In this document: positions 8,270 through 17,736 of the stretch, one piece after another | Numbering within the stretch: position 1 is the stretch's first letter | How the letters are laid out: each line of letters starts with the position of its first letter | Source of the DNA: Rossellomorea marisflavi | GTDB taxonomy: Bacteria > Bacillota > Bacilli > Bacillales > Bacillaceae_B | Reading direction: 5' to 3' | Assembly (NCBI GenBank): GCA_003667865.1 | Contig: CP033051.1 | Location: 1,003,501-1,067,500 of the forward strand | Length of the DNA: 64,000 bases | The notes under the pieces: generated by a model | The model's database searches: none | What the model saw: only the letters and a program-made list of their open reading frames with translations | Told to the model about the DNA's origin: nothing | Program-made: the position numbers and the translations under genes

Positions 8270-9091
8270 TTATTTGATTCCTGACACGTTAAATCCTTCA
8301 ATAATATATTTCTGGAAAATAGAAAATATAATAATAATCGGGATAACCATCAATGCAGAACCTGCCATTTGAAGACCATAGTTGGTTACATTCTCATCTT
8401 GTAATAAGGAGAGTCCTACAGATAACGTATATAACGATTGGTCATTTGCAATAATTAACGGCCACAAGAAACTGTTCCAAGATGCTATAAATGTCAGAAT
8501 AACTTGGACAGCCAAAATTGGTTTTGCCAATGGAATGATTAAGCGTGTGAAAATATAAAATTCTCCAGCTCCATCAAGTCTTGCCGCTTCTATCAAATCG
8601 TCTGGTATCGTCACCATAAACTGTCGAATTAAGAAGATATTAAATGCTGAGATTAAACCAGGTAAAATGATACCTGCCATCGTGTTTGTTAATCCCATTT
8701 CATTTAAGATTAAATAGGTTGGAATCATCGTAACCTGACCAGGAAGCATCATGGTTACAAGAACAACCATAAACCAAGTTTCTTTTCCTTTAAATTGAAA
8801 CTTACCAAACCCATATCCTGCCATCGTATTAAGCAATAATCCAATCATTGAAAAAAATACAATGATCAACGTATTTACTAAATAAACATCAAAGTTTAGA
8901 TTCTGGAAAAGCTCGATGTAATGACTAAATGTCGGTTCTTTTGGAAATACAGTTGGAGGTATAGCCAATACTTCTGTTTCATTTTTGAATGAACTTAGTA
9001 TCATCCAGATAAACGGCAGCGCAACCAGCAATCCACCAATAAACATTACTGCAATAACAATTGATTTCTCCACTTTATTTTTCAAAAACAC
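8270..9091 (-). CDS. CUT1 sugar ABC permease (MalG type)
   Basis: This inner-membrane permease of about 273 residues has six predicted transmembrane segments and the MalG-type EAA loop EAARLDGAGEFYIFTRLIIPLAKP, which contacts the ATPase. It ends in the usual short cytoplasmic tail. The GTG at 9091 has GAGG 8 bases upstream and removes an apparent overlap with the preceding permease; the longer ATG at 9115 lacks a good site. It pairs with the next-upstream permease and the binding lipoprotein. No ATPase gene is in the locus, so a shared MsmX-type ATPase elsewhere is expected. Confidence 0.92.
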   Translation of the reverse strand: MFLKNKVEKSIVIAVMFIGGLLVALPFIWMILSSFKNETEVLAIPPTVFPKEPTFSHYIELFQNLNFDVYLVNTLIIVFFSMIGLLLNTMAGYGFGKFQFKGKETWFMVVLVTMMLPGQVTMIPTYLILNEMGLTNTMAGIILPGLISAFNIFLIRQFMVTIPDDLIEAARLDGAGEFYIFTRLIIPLAKPILAVQVILTFIASWNSFLWPLIIANDQSLYTLSVGLSLLQDENVTNYGLQMAGSALMVIPIIIIFSIFQKYIIEGFNVSGIK

Positions 9092-9101
9092 AACAATCAC
9101 C

Positions 9102-9989
9102 TCACATCGTTTCATCTGATTTTCTTAATTTAAATTGAATCAGTGTTGCTGCAATGACAATAACAAATAAGACAAATGATGCTGCTGCACCATAGCCAAA
9201 CTCACTATACTGGAAGCCTTCCTGGTAAATGAACAAGGCAATTGAATTCGTACCATTTAACGGACCACCTTCTGTCATAACAAAAGGTTCCTCGAAAAAT
9301 TGCAGCCAACCAATTAATGTCGTCACTGTTACAAAGAAGGTTGCAAAGCTCATAGACGGAAGGGTAATCTTAGTCAGCTTCTGCCAACGATTCGCTCCAT
9401 CTATCTCAGCAGCTTCATAATAAGTCCTTGGTATGGATTGCAGAGCAGCTAGAAAAATTAGCATACTCACTCCATTACTCTTCCAAACTGCCAAAAGAAT
9501 AAGGGAGAGTTTCGCAATAAACGGATCTTCCAACCAAGGTATCGAGGATAGATTTACAGAATTCAAAATAAAGTTAAACAATCCATATTCCTGGTTGTAA
9601 AGAAAGCCCCAAACTACTGCAATAGCCACTATATTAGTAATAGAAGGCATATAATAAATCACTCTAAAGGTTGAGGATAACCAGCTTCCGATCAAGTTGA
9701 GAAAGAAAGCTACTATAAAAGAGCTTGCTACCGCAAGTGGCACACCAATAATAACGTAAATAAATGTATTTCCAATCGATTGCAGAAATACATCATCCTT
9801 AAATAGATTAATAAAGTTTTTAATACCCACGAACTCAATATTGGACCAATTAGCCAGTCCTGCTAGGTTCATATCTGTAAAACTTATACTGAAGGCAATA
9901 ATGATTGGTAAGAAAGAAAAAATCATTAATAACAACACTGCAGGTCCAATGAAAAATAGAGGTGTAAGCTTTGTTTTCATTTTATTCAT
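9102..9989 (-). CDS. CUT1 sugar ABC permease (MalF/UgpA type)
   Basis: This 295-residue membrane permease has six transmembrane segments and EAA loop YYEAAEIDGANRWQKLTKIT. It belongs with the MalF/AraP/UgpA subunits and forms the heterodimeric channel with the MalG-type protein encoded just downstream. AAGGA lies upstream of the ATG. A hairpin terminator separates it from the binding protein gene, which would lower permease expression relative to the binding protein, as is common in such operons. Confidence 0.92.
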   Translation of the reverse strand: MNKMKTKLTPLFFIGPAVLLLMIFSFLPIIIAFSISFTDMNLAGLANWSNIEFVGIKNFINLFKDDVFLQSIGNTFIYVIIGVPLAVASSFIVAFFLNLIGSWLSSTFRVIYYMPSITNIVAIAVVWGFLYNQEYGLFNFILNSVNLSSIPWLEDPFIAKLSLILLAVWKSNGVSMLIFLAALQSIPRTYYEAAEIDGANRWQKLTKITLPSMSFATFFVTVTTLIGWLQFFEEPFVMTEGGPLNGTNSIALFIYQEGFQYSEFGYGAAASFVLFVIVIAATLIQFKLRKSDETM

Positions 9990-10021
9990 TGAGGTCCTTC
10001 CCTCCTAGCCTCTATGTTAAA

Positions 10022-10051
10022 AAAGGGTGCAAAAAAGCATTCATGCACCCA
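10022..10051 (-). terminator. Partial terminator between binding protein and permease genes
   Basis: On the minus strand GGGTGC and GCACCC (loop about 16 bases) are followed by TTTTTT. It is placed inside the operon and probably acts as an attenuator that sets the subunit ratio. Confidence 0.7.
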
Positions 10052-10064
10052 ATTCTCATGTTTT

Positions 10065-11294
10065 TTATTCAGATAGTACTTCAGCTACAGTATCTTTGTA
10101 TTCTGCAATAGCTTCGTCAACATCTTTACCGCCACGGTTAATTTTTTCAAGCTGGCTCAATAGTTCTTGACCCAATCTTTCGAACTCCGGTATTAACGGT
10201 AGAGGCTGTGTAGACTCTAGTTGTTCACCAAATGTGCTTACCATTGGATCATCTGTCAAAACAGGATTCTCCCAAGCAGCCATATTTGCTGGCAATTCAC
10301 TGTTTGTTTCATACCACTTAACTTGTGTCTCTTCATCAGCCATCCAATTAATGAAATCAAGAGCTAAATCAACTTTATCAGAGTTATGGAACACAGCAAG
10401 ATGTGCACCACCCATCATGGACTTATTATTTTCAGCCTTAGGCATTACATGAACATCCCATTTACCTTCGATTTCAGGCGCTCTGTCCTTGATTGTACCA
10501 ATATCCCAAGGACCACTGAAAAACATCGGTTTTGAACCATCTGCAAATGCTTGGAAGAATTCTTTTCCTTTCTCCATTTGAGATAATTCCTCTTCGTAGA
10601 ATAAATGGTGTAACTCTACAGCTTCTTTAAAATCCTCACTGTTAAAATTCTCAGATCCCTTTCCTACTTGATAATCCCATCCTTGCTGCCAAGCCAACAT
10701 AAACGGGAATTGTGGATCACTTTTAGGCATATCAATGGCATATTGACCTTCACCACGTGCAGCCAATTTTCTTGAAGCATCGACCATATCGTCCCACGTT
10801 GTAGGCCCTTCAGGATAACCCATTTCTGCAAGTATATCTGTACGATAGAATAATAATCGAGTATCAACATACCAAGGAACCGCAATGGTCTTATCATCAA
10901 ATGTAGTCGTTCCATTTGCTCCCTCATAGAAATTATCAGGACTTATATTTTCATAATCATCTAGATGCTCTGTTAGATCCAAGAAAGTTCCTGCTTCTGC
11001 AAATTCTGCCACCCAAGTTGTTCCTATTTGTAAAACATCAGGCCCTTTCCCAGAAGCTACAGCCGTTAGCAGTTTATCATGTGCATTCGCCCAAGGAATC
11101 GTCTGAACTTCAACAGTAACACCATTTTCATTTTCAAATTCTGTTACAAATTCATCTAATGCTCCTGACATTGTCCAAACTTTCAATGTATCCTTTTCTT
11201 TCTCCCCAGAGCTTTCGCCTGAAGAACAAGCACCCAATATCAAGGTAAGGATCATAATAATACTCATTGATTTCCAGTTACTCCATTTACTCAT
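10065..11294 (-). CDS. Oligosaccharide-binding lipoprotein of the CUT1 transporter
   Basis: This 409-residue extracellular binding lipoprotein has lipobox LGAC (Cys23), then a MalE-like domain (DTLKVWTMSGALDEFVTEFE, DVLQIGTTWVAEFAEAG, FFSGPWDIG, WMADEETQVKWYE). It is the first gene of the minus-strand operon and divergent from the GH3 gene. By synteny it is the counterpart of the Listeria innocua protein that binds beta-1,2-glucooligosaccharides (sophorooligosaccharides); the substrate is inferred from the neighbouring GH94 and GH3 enzymes, not from residues I can check. Confidence 0.9.
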   Translation of the reverse strand: MSKWSNWKSMSIIMILTLILGACSSGESSGEKEKDTLKVWTMSGALDEFVTEFENENGVTVEVQTIPWANAHDKLLTAVASGKGPDVLQIGTTWVAEFAEAGTFLDLTEHLDDYENISPDNFYEGANGTTTFDDKTIAVPWYVDTRLLFYRTDILAEMGYPEGPTTWDDMVDASRKLAARGEGQYAIDMPKSDPQFPFMLAWQQGWDYQVGKGSENFNSEDFKEAVELHHLFYEEELSQMEKGKEFFQAFADGSKPMFFSGPWDIGTIKDRAPEIEGKWDVHVMPKAENNKSMMGGAHLAVFHNSDKVDLALDFINWMADEETQVKWYETNSELPANMAAWENPVLTDDPMVSTFGEQLESTQPLPLIPEFERLGQELLSQLEKINRGGKDVDEAIAEYKDTVAEVLSE

Positions 11295-11366
11295 CCTTTA
11301 AAACACCCCTTTTATAATAATTAAAATGCACTACTTGATAATGGTAAAATCATTATCGAATTTTAG

Positions 11367-11378
11367 TGAAACGTTTCA
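11367..11378. promoter_or_regulatory. LacI-family operator, transporter side
   Basis: TGAAACGTTTCA is a perfect 12-bp palindrome with the AACGTT centre typical of LacI-family operators. Its spacing differs from a CcpA cre, so it is best assigned to the local LacI-type regulator. It lies 73 bases upstream of the binding protein start. Confidence 0.7.
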
Positions 11379-11399
11379 ATGAGTTTATTATAATTTATA

Positions 11400-11414
11400 T
11401 TGTAATCGGTTTCA
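11400..11414 (+). promoter_or_regulatory. CcpA cre site
   Basis: TTGTAATCGGTTTCA matches every fixed position of the Bacillus cre consensus WTGNAANCGNWNNCW. It sits between the two dedicated operators, so catabolite repression of one or both divergent operons is likely. Confidence 0.6.
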
Positions 11415-11492
11415 ATAGTTATTTTTTCAATTTTTACAGAATAATATGGGGGTTTTATCAATAAAACACCTGCAATATTTTTATCCTTTTCA

Positions 11493-11506
11493 TTGAAACG
11501 TTTCAA
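11493..11506. promoter_or_regulatory. LacI-family operator, glycosidase side
   Basis: TTGAAACGTTTCAA is a perfect 14-bp palindrome sharing its 12-base core with the operator 126 bases to the left. It lies 93 bases before the GH3 start. The spacing of 12 helical turns would also allow looping. Confidence 0.72.
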
Positions 11507-11598
11507 AAAATCCATTATAGTTATTTATGAAAACGAATACAAAATTAAACAAAAAAATATGAACTCCCAAATACAAAGGTTGATTAAGGAGGAGAAAT

Positions 11599-13764
11599 AT
11601 GAAGGATATAGATTTAACTCAGTTGCTTAACAAAATGACATTAGAAGAAAAAGTTGCTCAATTAACTCAATTAGCAACTCCATTCTTTAAGGGTTCAAAT
11701 GACAATGGGGAAATAACGGGTCCTATGAAAGAAATGGGAATCTCACAAAGTACTATAGAAAATACCGGCTCTGTTTTAGGTGCATCTGGAGCACTACAAA
11801 CGAAAGCCATCCAAGAACAGCATTTAAAAGATAATAGGTTAGGCATACCTCTCCTATTTATGTCTGATATCGTTCATGGCTATGAGACGATTTTCCCTAT
11901 TCCATTAGCAATGGGATGCTCTTGGGATTTACCACTTGCTGAAAAAAGCGCTGAAATTGCTGCCAAAGAGGCTGCTGTTTCCGGGATACATGTAACCTTC
12001 GCACCAATGGTTGATCTTGTTCGTGATCCAAGGTGGGGACGGGTACTTGAAACTACCGGAGAAGATCCCTACTTAAATAGTGAATTCTCTAAAGCACAAA
12101 TAAGAGGATTCCAAGGAAGTGATTTAACGAATGACTTAAGCAGAGTAGCCGCTTGTGTGAAACACTTTGCAGCATATGGAGCTCCAGAGGGTGGAAGGGA
12201 TTATAACACAGTTAACATGTCAGAAAGGGAAATGTATGAACAGTATCTCCCATCCTATAGATCAGCATTGGAAGCTGGAGCTGAAATGGTCATGTCAGCA
12301 TTTAATACCGTTGATGGAATTCCCGCTACTGGCAATAAACACTTGATGAGGAACATTCTACGTAAGGAAATGGGGTTTGAAGGGGTTCTTATTTCCGATT
12401 GGGGAGCTGTAAAGGAATTGATTCCTCATGGTGTTGCTGAGGACGAGGCAGAGGCAGCATTTAAAGCACTACAAGCGGGTATTGATATTGAGATGATGAC
12501 CACTTGTTATGTTGATCATGTAAAAGACCAAATCGAAAAAGGGATGCTGGAGGAATCATTGGTAGATGAAGCGGTTTTCCGTATTCTTCAGTTAAAGAAT
12601 AAACTAGGATTATTCGAGAATCCATATCGCGGAGCAGATGAACAGTTAGAAAAAGAAACAGTCATGTCGGATGCTCACCGAAACGTTTCATATGAGCTTG
12701 CAACAAAATCAGTTGTTTTATTAAAGAACCAACATCATGTCCTCCCTCTAAAACAAAACCAAAAGATCGCACTCATTGGACCTTTTGCTGATAGTGGAGA
12801 CATACTCGGTGCCTGGTCATGGAAAGGTTCGAAGGCAGATGCTGTAACGCTAAAAAATGGAATGCTACAAAGGATTGATCACTCTTCATTAACGGTTGCA
12901 AAAGGTAGCCAGGTTGAGGCTTCCTCAATTGACGATATAGCTGAAGCAGTAGAAGCTTGCAAGGATGCAGATATTGTAATTTTGGCGTTAGGGGAAGATT
13001 CAGAAATGAGCGGAGAAGCTGGTTCTAGAACCAATATTAAATTACCGGAGGCGCAGTTAAACTTATTTTCACATATTAAGAAGACAGGTAAACCAATTAT
13101 TACCGTATTGTTTAACGGAAGGCCCCTAGACTTAACTGATATACACGACCAATCAGATGCTATCTTAGAAGCGTGGTATCCAGGTACAGAGGGTGGGGCA
13201 GCGATTGCAGATGTTCTTTTCGGGAATATCAATCCTTCTGGGAAGCTAACAATGTCCTTCCCATACTCATCTGGGCAAATACCTGTTTATTACAATCATT
13301 TTAATACTGGAAGACCAAAGGATGCACCCGATGCTCAAGAACGATATGCTTCTCAATATCTAGATAGTCCAAACAAGCCCTTATATCCATTCGGATATGG
13401 ATTAAGCTATACAACTTTCTCTTATGAAAATATGAAACAATCCTCTGAAGCGATGGGTGCTGAAGATACGCTGACCTTCTCCATTGAAGTAACTAACACG
13501 GGAGAATTGGTAGGAGATGAGGTCGTTCAATTCTATATTCAGGATGTAACTGGAGAGGTTGTTAGACCCTTGAAAGAATTAAAGGATTTCAAAAAAATCT
13601 CCTTGAATCCGGGTGAAACGAAAGAGGTTCAATTCAATGTAAGAGAGGAACAGCTGCGGTATTATCATTCTGATTTACGTTATATGAGTGATAAGGGAAA
13701 ATTTAATGCTTTTATTGGATCAAGCAGTGAGGAAGTTCTATCTCTTTCCTTTCAATTACTATAA
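11599..13764 (+). CDS. bglX: Glycoside hydrolase family 3 beta-glucosidase
   Basis: This 721-residue GH3 enzyme has an N-terminal TIM barrel (HVTFAPMVDLVRDPRWGR about residues 131-148, KHFAAYG 188-194, nucleophile Asp267 in VLISDWGAV), a central alpha/beta sandwich (RNVSYELATKSVVLLKN, GEDSEMSGEAGSR) and a C-terminal fibronectin-III-like domain. It lacks a signal peptide, so it is cytoplasmic. It would hydrolyse imported glucooligosaccharides or sophorose to glucose; in the equivalent Listeria locus the GH3 enzyme prefers beta-1,2 links. AAGGAGGAG lies before the ATG. It is followed 19 bases later by the GH94 gene and preceded by LacI and cre sites. A GAAACGTTTC operator-like core also occurs inside the gene at 12680-12689. 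Confidence 0.93.
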   Translation: MKDIDLTQLLNKMTLEEKVAQLTQLATPFFKGSNDNGEITGPMKEMGISQSTIENTGSVLGASGALQTKAIQEQHLKDNRLGIPLLFMSDIVHGYETIFPIPLAMGCSWDLPLAEKSAEIAAKEAAVSGIHVTFAPMVDLVRDPRWGRVLETTGEDPYLNSEFSKAQIRGFQGSDLTNDLSRVAACVKHFAAYGAPEGGRDYNTVNMSEREMYEQYLPSYRSALEAGAEMVMSAFNTVDGIPATGNKHLMRNILRKEMGFEGVLISDWGAVKELIPHGVAEDEAEAAFKALQAGIDIEMMTTCYVDHVKDQIEKGMLEESLVDEAVFRILQLKNKLGLFENPYRGADEQLEKETVMSDAHRNVSYELATKSVVLLKNQHHVLPLKQNQKIALIGPFADSGDILGAWSWKGSKADAVTLKNGMLQRIDHSSLTVAKGSQVEASSIDDIAEAVEACKDADIVILALGEDSEMSGEAGSRTNIKLPEAQLNLFSHIKKTGKPIITVLFNGRPLDLTDIHDQSDAILEAWYPGTEGGAAIADVLFGNINPSGKLTMSFPYSSGQIPVYYNHFNTGRPKDAPDAQERYASQYLDSPNKPLYPFGYGLSYTTFSYENMKQSSEAMGAEDTLTFSIEVTNTGELVGDEVVQFYIQDVTGEVVRPLKELKDFKKISLNPGETKEVQFNVREEQLRYYHSDLRYMSDKGKFNAFIGSSSEEVLSLSFQLL

Positions 13765-13783
13765 ACCAAAAGGAGAATGACAC

Positions 13784-16700
13784 GTGACTATGAACACACA
13801 TATACATCTACAATTGGATGACTTACAAGCAACCTTTTTACCTAGTGGTGATCTATATAAATTTGGGAATGGCAACACCTTAATCAATCAGATATTAGCT
13901 AATCCAATTGATGGCTCTCTTAATAATATATATCTACGCATTCACGACAAAAATGGAATTAAGACCATTCCTTTGATGGGCATTCATTCCAATAGTAGCA
14001 TCTCTACTTCCCAGTCTGCCATTAAATGGACTGGGGAGGCAGAAGGCATACAATATGAAGTCTGCTTTGTACTCGCTTCTAACCGTATTTGGTTCTGGGA
14101 TATAACATTAGAAGGAACACAGGTAGAAGTTGATGTAATCTATGGGCAGGATATTGGTATTGCTGCAATTGGTGCAGTAAGGTCGAATGAAGCCTATACA
14201 TCCCAATATATTGATCATTCTGTATTTGAAAGTTCTAAAAGGGGCTATATAGTTTGCTCTCGTCAGAACCAGCCTCAAGATGGTCTATTTCCCTATATAC
14301 AGCAGGGAAGTTTAAATAAAGCGGTCGGATATTCAACCGATGGATTCCAATTCTTTGGATTATCCTATAAAACAACCAATGTACCAGAAATTCTTACGAG
14401 CCTCAATCTGAAGAATGAGGTATACCAATATGAATTTGCTTACACAGCTCTTCAATCTGAAAGAGTTACATTACAAGGACATCATCAATTTACGTTCTAT
14501 GGATTATTTAAAGAACATCATCCTGATGCCGTTACTGAGGCAGAATTTGAAGATGAAATCTATGAATCTTGGAAAGCAATACAACACGAGACACCTATAT
14601 TTTCCGAACCAATAAACCGTGTCGTGTTATCTGATAATATTGGCTCTCCACTTCAAACAATCGAAATGGATGAATGGGAAATCAATCAATTTTTCCCAGA
14701 CAGAATTTTAGAGGAAAAAGCTGACGATTCGCTTCTTTCTTTTTTCACACCAACTTATGAGCACATTGTTTTAAAGAAGAAGGAACAGCTTGTTGAAAGA
14801 CCACATGGACATATCTTAATGAATGGTCACAATGACCACGTTCGGGATGATACCTTCACGACTAGTGTCTATATGTATGGCATGTTCAATTCGCACATTG
14901 CGGTTGGAAACATATCAATGAATAAAATGTTAACCAATTCCCGCAATCCACTTAATATCTTAAAGACTTCTGGTCAACGGATATATGTTGAGATTGGTGG
15001 AAAATACCACTTATTAACGATGCCTTCATTATTTCAGCTTGGAATGAACTTTGCTAAATGGTATTACAAAACGGAAGATGAACTTTTCATCATTACGACA
15101 TTTACTACCCTTGACGAAAAAAATGTGCAATTAGAATTTGAAGCACAAAGCGGAAAAGCTTACCGATACTTAGTAACGAATCAAGTGTCTATGAACAATA
15201 ATGAATACGAGGTACCTTTCGAATATATAATCCAGGGAAACCAAGTGACATTCAAGGCAGATTCTTCGTCAGATAGCTCGGAGATACTTCCAAAGCTTAC
15301 CTATCGTTTGCAAATTAATGGAGCTGAGGTTCAGTACGGAGATGAAAGACTCATTGCCAAAAATATCGAACCATTGAGCGCATCGCTTGTAGTTGCTGTA
15401 ATTAATTCCGCTTCTAAGTGGAAATTATCCATTCAGGGTGATTTATATGGCAATCTGCCTACAATTGAAGAGCATAGTTTTATTAAGGAAACGACTAATT
15501 ACCGTGATTATTACAAACAGGTAATGAGGGGCTTCCATTTATCGCACCCAACCAATGATCAGGTAGAGTTAGAGAAGTTTAATGCACTAGCTTACTGGTA
15601 TACTCATAATATGTTTGTCCACTTTTCTTCACCACATGGTCTTGAACAATATGGCGGTGCTGCATGGGGTACTAGAGATGTTAATCAGGGACCTGTTGAA
15701 TACTTTATGGCAACCCAGAACTACAGCACTGTTCGTGAAATCATCCTAAATGTTTTTGCTCATCAGTATGAAGATAGCGGTGATTGGCCTCAATGGTTTA
15801 TGTTTGACCAGTATACTAAAATACAACAAGCAGAAAGCCATGGAGACATTATTGTATGGCCTTTAAAAGTTGTTGGTGATTATATAGAAGCTTCGGGTGA
15901 CTATGATATTTTAAATCAAGATATCTCTTATATGGACCGTTCAAGAGGTAATTTCACTGAAAAGAAAGAAAGCTTGCTTTCTCATTTAAAGAAGGAAATT
16001 GCTTATATGAAAGATCACTTCCTACATGATACTTTCCTTCCTTCCTACGATGATGGAGATTGGGATGACACCCTTCAACCAGCAAACCAGCAGTTGAAGA
16101 AATACATGGTTAGTACCTGGACAGTGGCTCTAATGTATCAAAGCTTGAATAAGCTTGCTATGATTTTATCGAAGGTTGATACATCAGAAGCAGCGAAAAT
16201 AGAGGAACTTGTTGAAGGTATTCGGCACGACTACTATACCTATATTCTGACAACCGATGTAATACCTGGATTTGTGTATATGGAAAAACCGGAAGAATCC
16301 GAATTCATGCTTCATCCTTCTGACAACAAGACAGGCATTCATTACCGCCTGTTACCAATGCAACGAAGCATTATTAGTGAGTTATTTACACCTGAACAGG
16401 CAAAGCACCATTATGAGCTCATTAAGGACCATCTATACTGTCCAGATGGGGTCCGCTTAATGAATCAGCCCGCTAATTATGCTGGTGGAGTAAGCACCCA
16501 TTTCAGACGGGCGGAGCAAGCATCTAATTTTGGACGGGAAATCGGCCTTCAATATGTTCATGCACATATTCGATTTGTGGAAGCCATGGCGAAACTAGGT
16601 ATTACGAAGGAAGTTTGGCAAGGATTGAATGTAATCAATCCTATCAACATTCAAGCAGTTGTTCCTAATGCTGAAATCCGCCAAAGCAATGCTTATTTTA

Positions 16701-17119
16701 GTAGTTCGGACGGGAAGTTTAATACAAGATATGAAGCACAAGAGCATTTTTATAAACTCAAAGATGGTTCTGTTCCTGTTAAAGGTGGATGGAGAATCTA
16801 CTCTAGTGGCCCAGGAATTTATATGAATCAACTCATCTCAAACGCATTGGGGATTCGACAATACGATGGGAACTTGATACTTGATCCAGTCCTTCCGAAT
16901 GAGTTAGACGGAATGGAATTTACTTATTCCTACCTGGATAAGCCTATAACCTTTGTTTATCGTTTACAGCGAAAAGAAAGATACGTAACGATCAATGGTG
17001 TAAGAGTTGAAACGACTGATTCTGACAACCCTTACCGTAATGGTGGATTGATGGTCCAGAGAGACATCCTTGCAACCTTGCTGAGGAATGATGAAAATGT
17101 TATTGAAGTGAATCTATAA
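13784..17119 (+). CDS. GH94 phosphorylase, probable 1,2-beta-oligoglucan phosphorylase
   Basis: This 1111-residue protein has the long N-terminal beta-sandwich and C-terminal (alpha/alpha)6 barrel of family GH94. The barrel carries EQYGGAAWGTRDVNQGPVEY, then DWDD at residues 759-762, which holds the catalytic Asp, and later FNTRYEAQEHFYKLKDG and GGWRIYSSGPGIYMNQL. It lacks a signal peptide. The length (about 1,100 residues) and the neighbours (GH3, binding protein, two permeases, LacI, esterase) match the 1,2-beta-oligoglucan phosphorylases of Listeria innocua and Lachnoclostridium, which release alpha-glucose-1-phosphate from beta-1,2-glucans. Cellobiose and chitobiose phosphorylases are shorter, about 800 residues. 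The GTG start has AAGGAG 8 bases upstream; an ATG two codons later is possible. Confidence 0.85.
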   Translation: MTMNTHIHLQLDDLQATFLPSGDLYKFGNGNTLINQILANPIDGSLNNIYLRIHDKNGIKTIPLMGIHSNSSISTSQSAIKWTGEAEGIQYEVCFVLASNRIWFWDITLEGTQVEVDVIYGQDIGIAAIGAVRSNEAYTSQYIDHSVFESSKRGYIVCSRQNQPQDGLFPYIQQGSLNKAVGYSTDGFQFFGLSYKTTNVPEILTSLNLKNEVYQYEFAYTALQSERVTLQGHHQFTFYGLFKEHHPDAVTEAEFEDEIYESWKAIQHETPIFSEPINRVVLSDNIGSPLQTIEMDEWEINQFFPDRILEEKADDSLLSFFTPTYEHIVLKKKEQLVERPHGHILMNGHNDHVRDDTFTTSVYMYGMFNSHIAVGNISMNKMLTNSRNPLNILKTSGQRIYVEIGGKYHLLTMPSLFQLGMNFAKWYYKTEDELFIITTFTTLDEKNVQLEFEAQSGKAYRYLVTNQVSMNNNEYEVPFEYIIQGNQVTFKADSSSDSSEILPKLTYRLQINGAEVQYGDERLIAKNIEPLSASLVVAVINSASKWKLSIQGDLYGNLPTIEEHSFIKETTNYRDYYKQVMRGFHLSHPTNDQVELEKFNALAYWYTHNMFVHFSSPHGLEQYGGAAWGTRDVNQGPVEYFMATQNYSTVREIILNVFAHQYEDSGDWPQWFMFDQYTKIQQAESHGDIIVWPLKVVGDYIEASGDYDILNQDISYMDRSRGNFTEKKESLLSHLKKEIAYMKDHFLHDTFLPSYDDGDWDDTLQPANQQLKKYMVSTWTVALMYQSLNKLAMILSKVDTSEAAKIEELVEGIRHDYYTYILTTDVIPGFVYMEKPEESEFMLHPSDNKTGIHYRLLPMQRSIISELFTPEQAKHHYELIKDHLYCPDGVRLMNQPANYAGGVSTHFRRAEQASNFGREIGLQYVHAHIRFVEAMAKLGITKEVWQGLNVINPINIQAVVPNAEIRQSNAYFSSSDGKFNTRYEAQEHFYKLKDGSVPVKGGWRIYSSGPGIYMNQLISNALGIRQYDGNLILDPVLPNELDGMEFTYSYLDKPITFVYRLQRKERYVTINGVRVETTDSDNPYRNGGLMVQRDILATLLRNDENVIEVNL

Positions 17120-17332
17120 GGCTGGGCCATTGGGAAGGGCGAGGACGGTTCCAGCAGCACAAATCTTATCTATCAATGATAATACTGTATGCACAGTGTC
17201 CTTTTTAGATCAGCCTGCTTTGGTATCTCAGGTGGGCATAAGTGTTTTGCTGTTTTCAAGATTTATAGTTTTATTTCCCTATATTAGCTTACGAAGTAAA
17301 TCAACCAGGCAGCTTTATTCGAATAACTACAT

Positions 17333-17364
17333 GAAAGCATGGGAGTTCTATCCCATGCTTTTTA
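17333..17364 (+). terminator. Terminator of the GH3-GH94 operon
   Basis: AAAGCATGGGA and TCCCATGCTTT form a perfect 11-bp stem with a 6-base loop, followed by TTAAT. It is 214 bases past the GH94 stop; between them I see no convincing gene. The stretch from here to 17736 also shows none. Confidence 0.85.
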
Positions 17365-17736
17365 ATATGTTAGAAATTTTTTATTTGGAAGTTTTGATTT
17401 CATGAAAACCCACCTTCAAATTTCCCTCTATAAAAGAATATCTCCCTTTCTAAAATCATGTGAGCAACGAAAATATTAAAATATAGTTAAGTTATTCATG
17501 AAGTAGTGTGAGGGATTCCATTTGCTATTTGATTTAAGTTAAGAAAGGGCAACATCTGATATACAAAAAATTATATTTAAAGAGGAGTGGATTGATTAAA
17601 AGCACTGTTCTTTTATATATTGGCCGTAGCGTAGAATGGATCATCATTCTCTTGGCCTATATTTTTTTGTGCGTAACCGATGTTACTACCGCACTACTAA
17701 ACTTACAAAGTACAAATGCTTATGTTAAAAATAGCT

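Noticed and set aside
17130..17405. Open frame after the GH94 gene (91 codons)
   Set aside because: It crosses the operon terminator, has no ribosome-binding site and no recognisable protein features.
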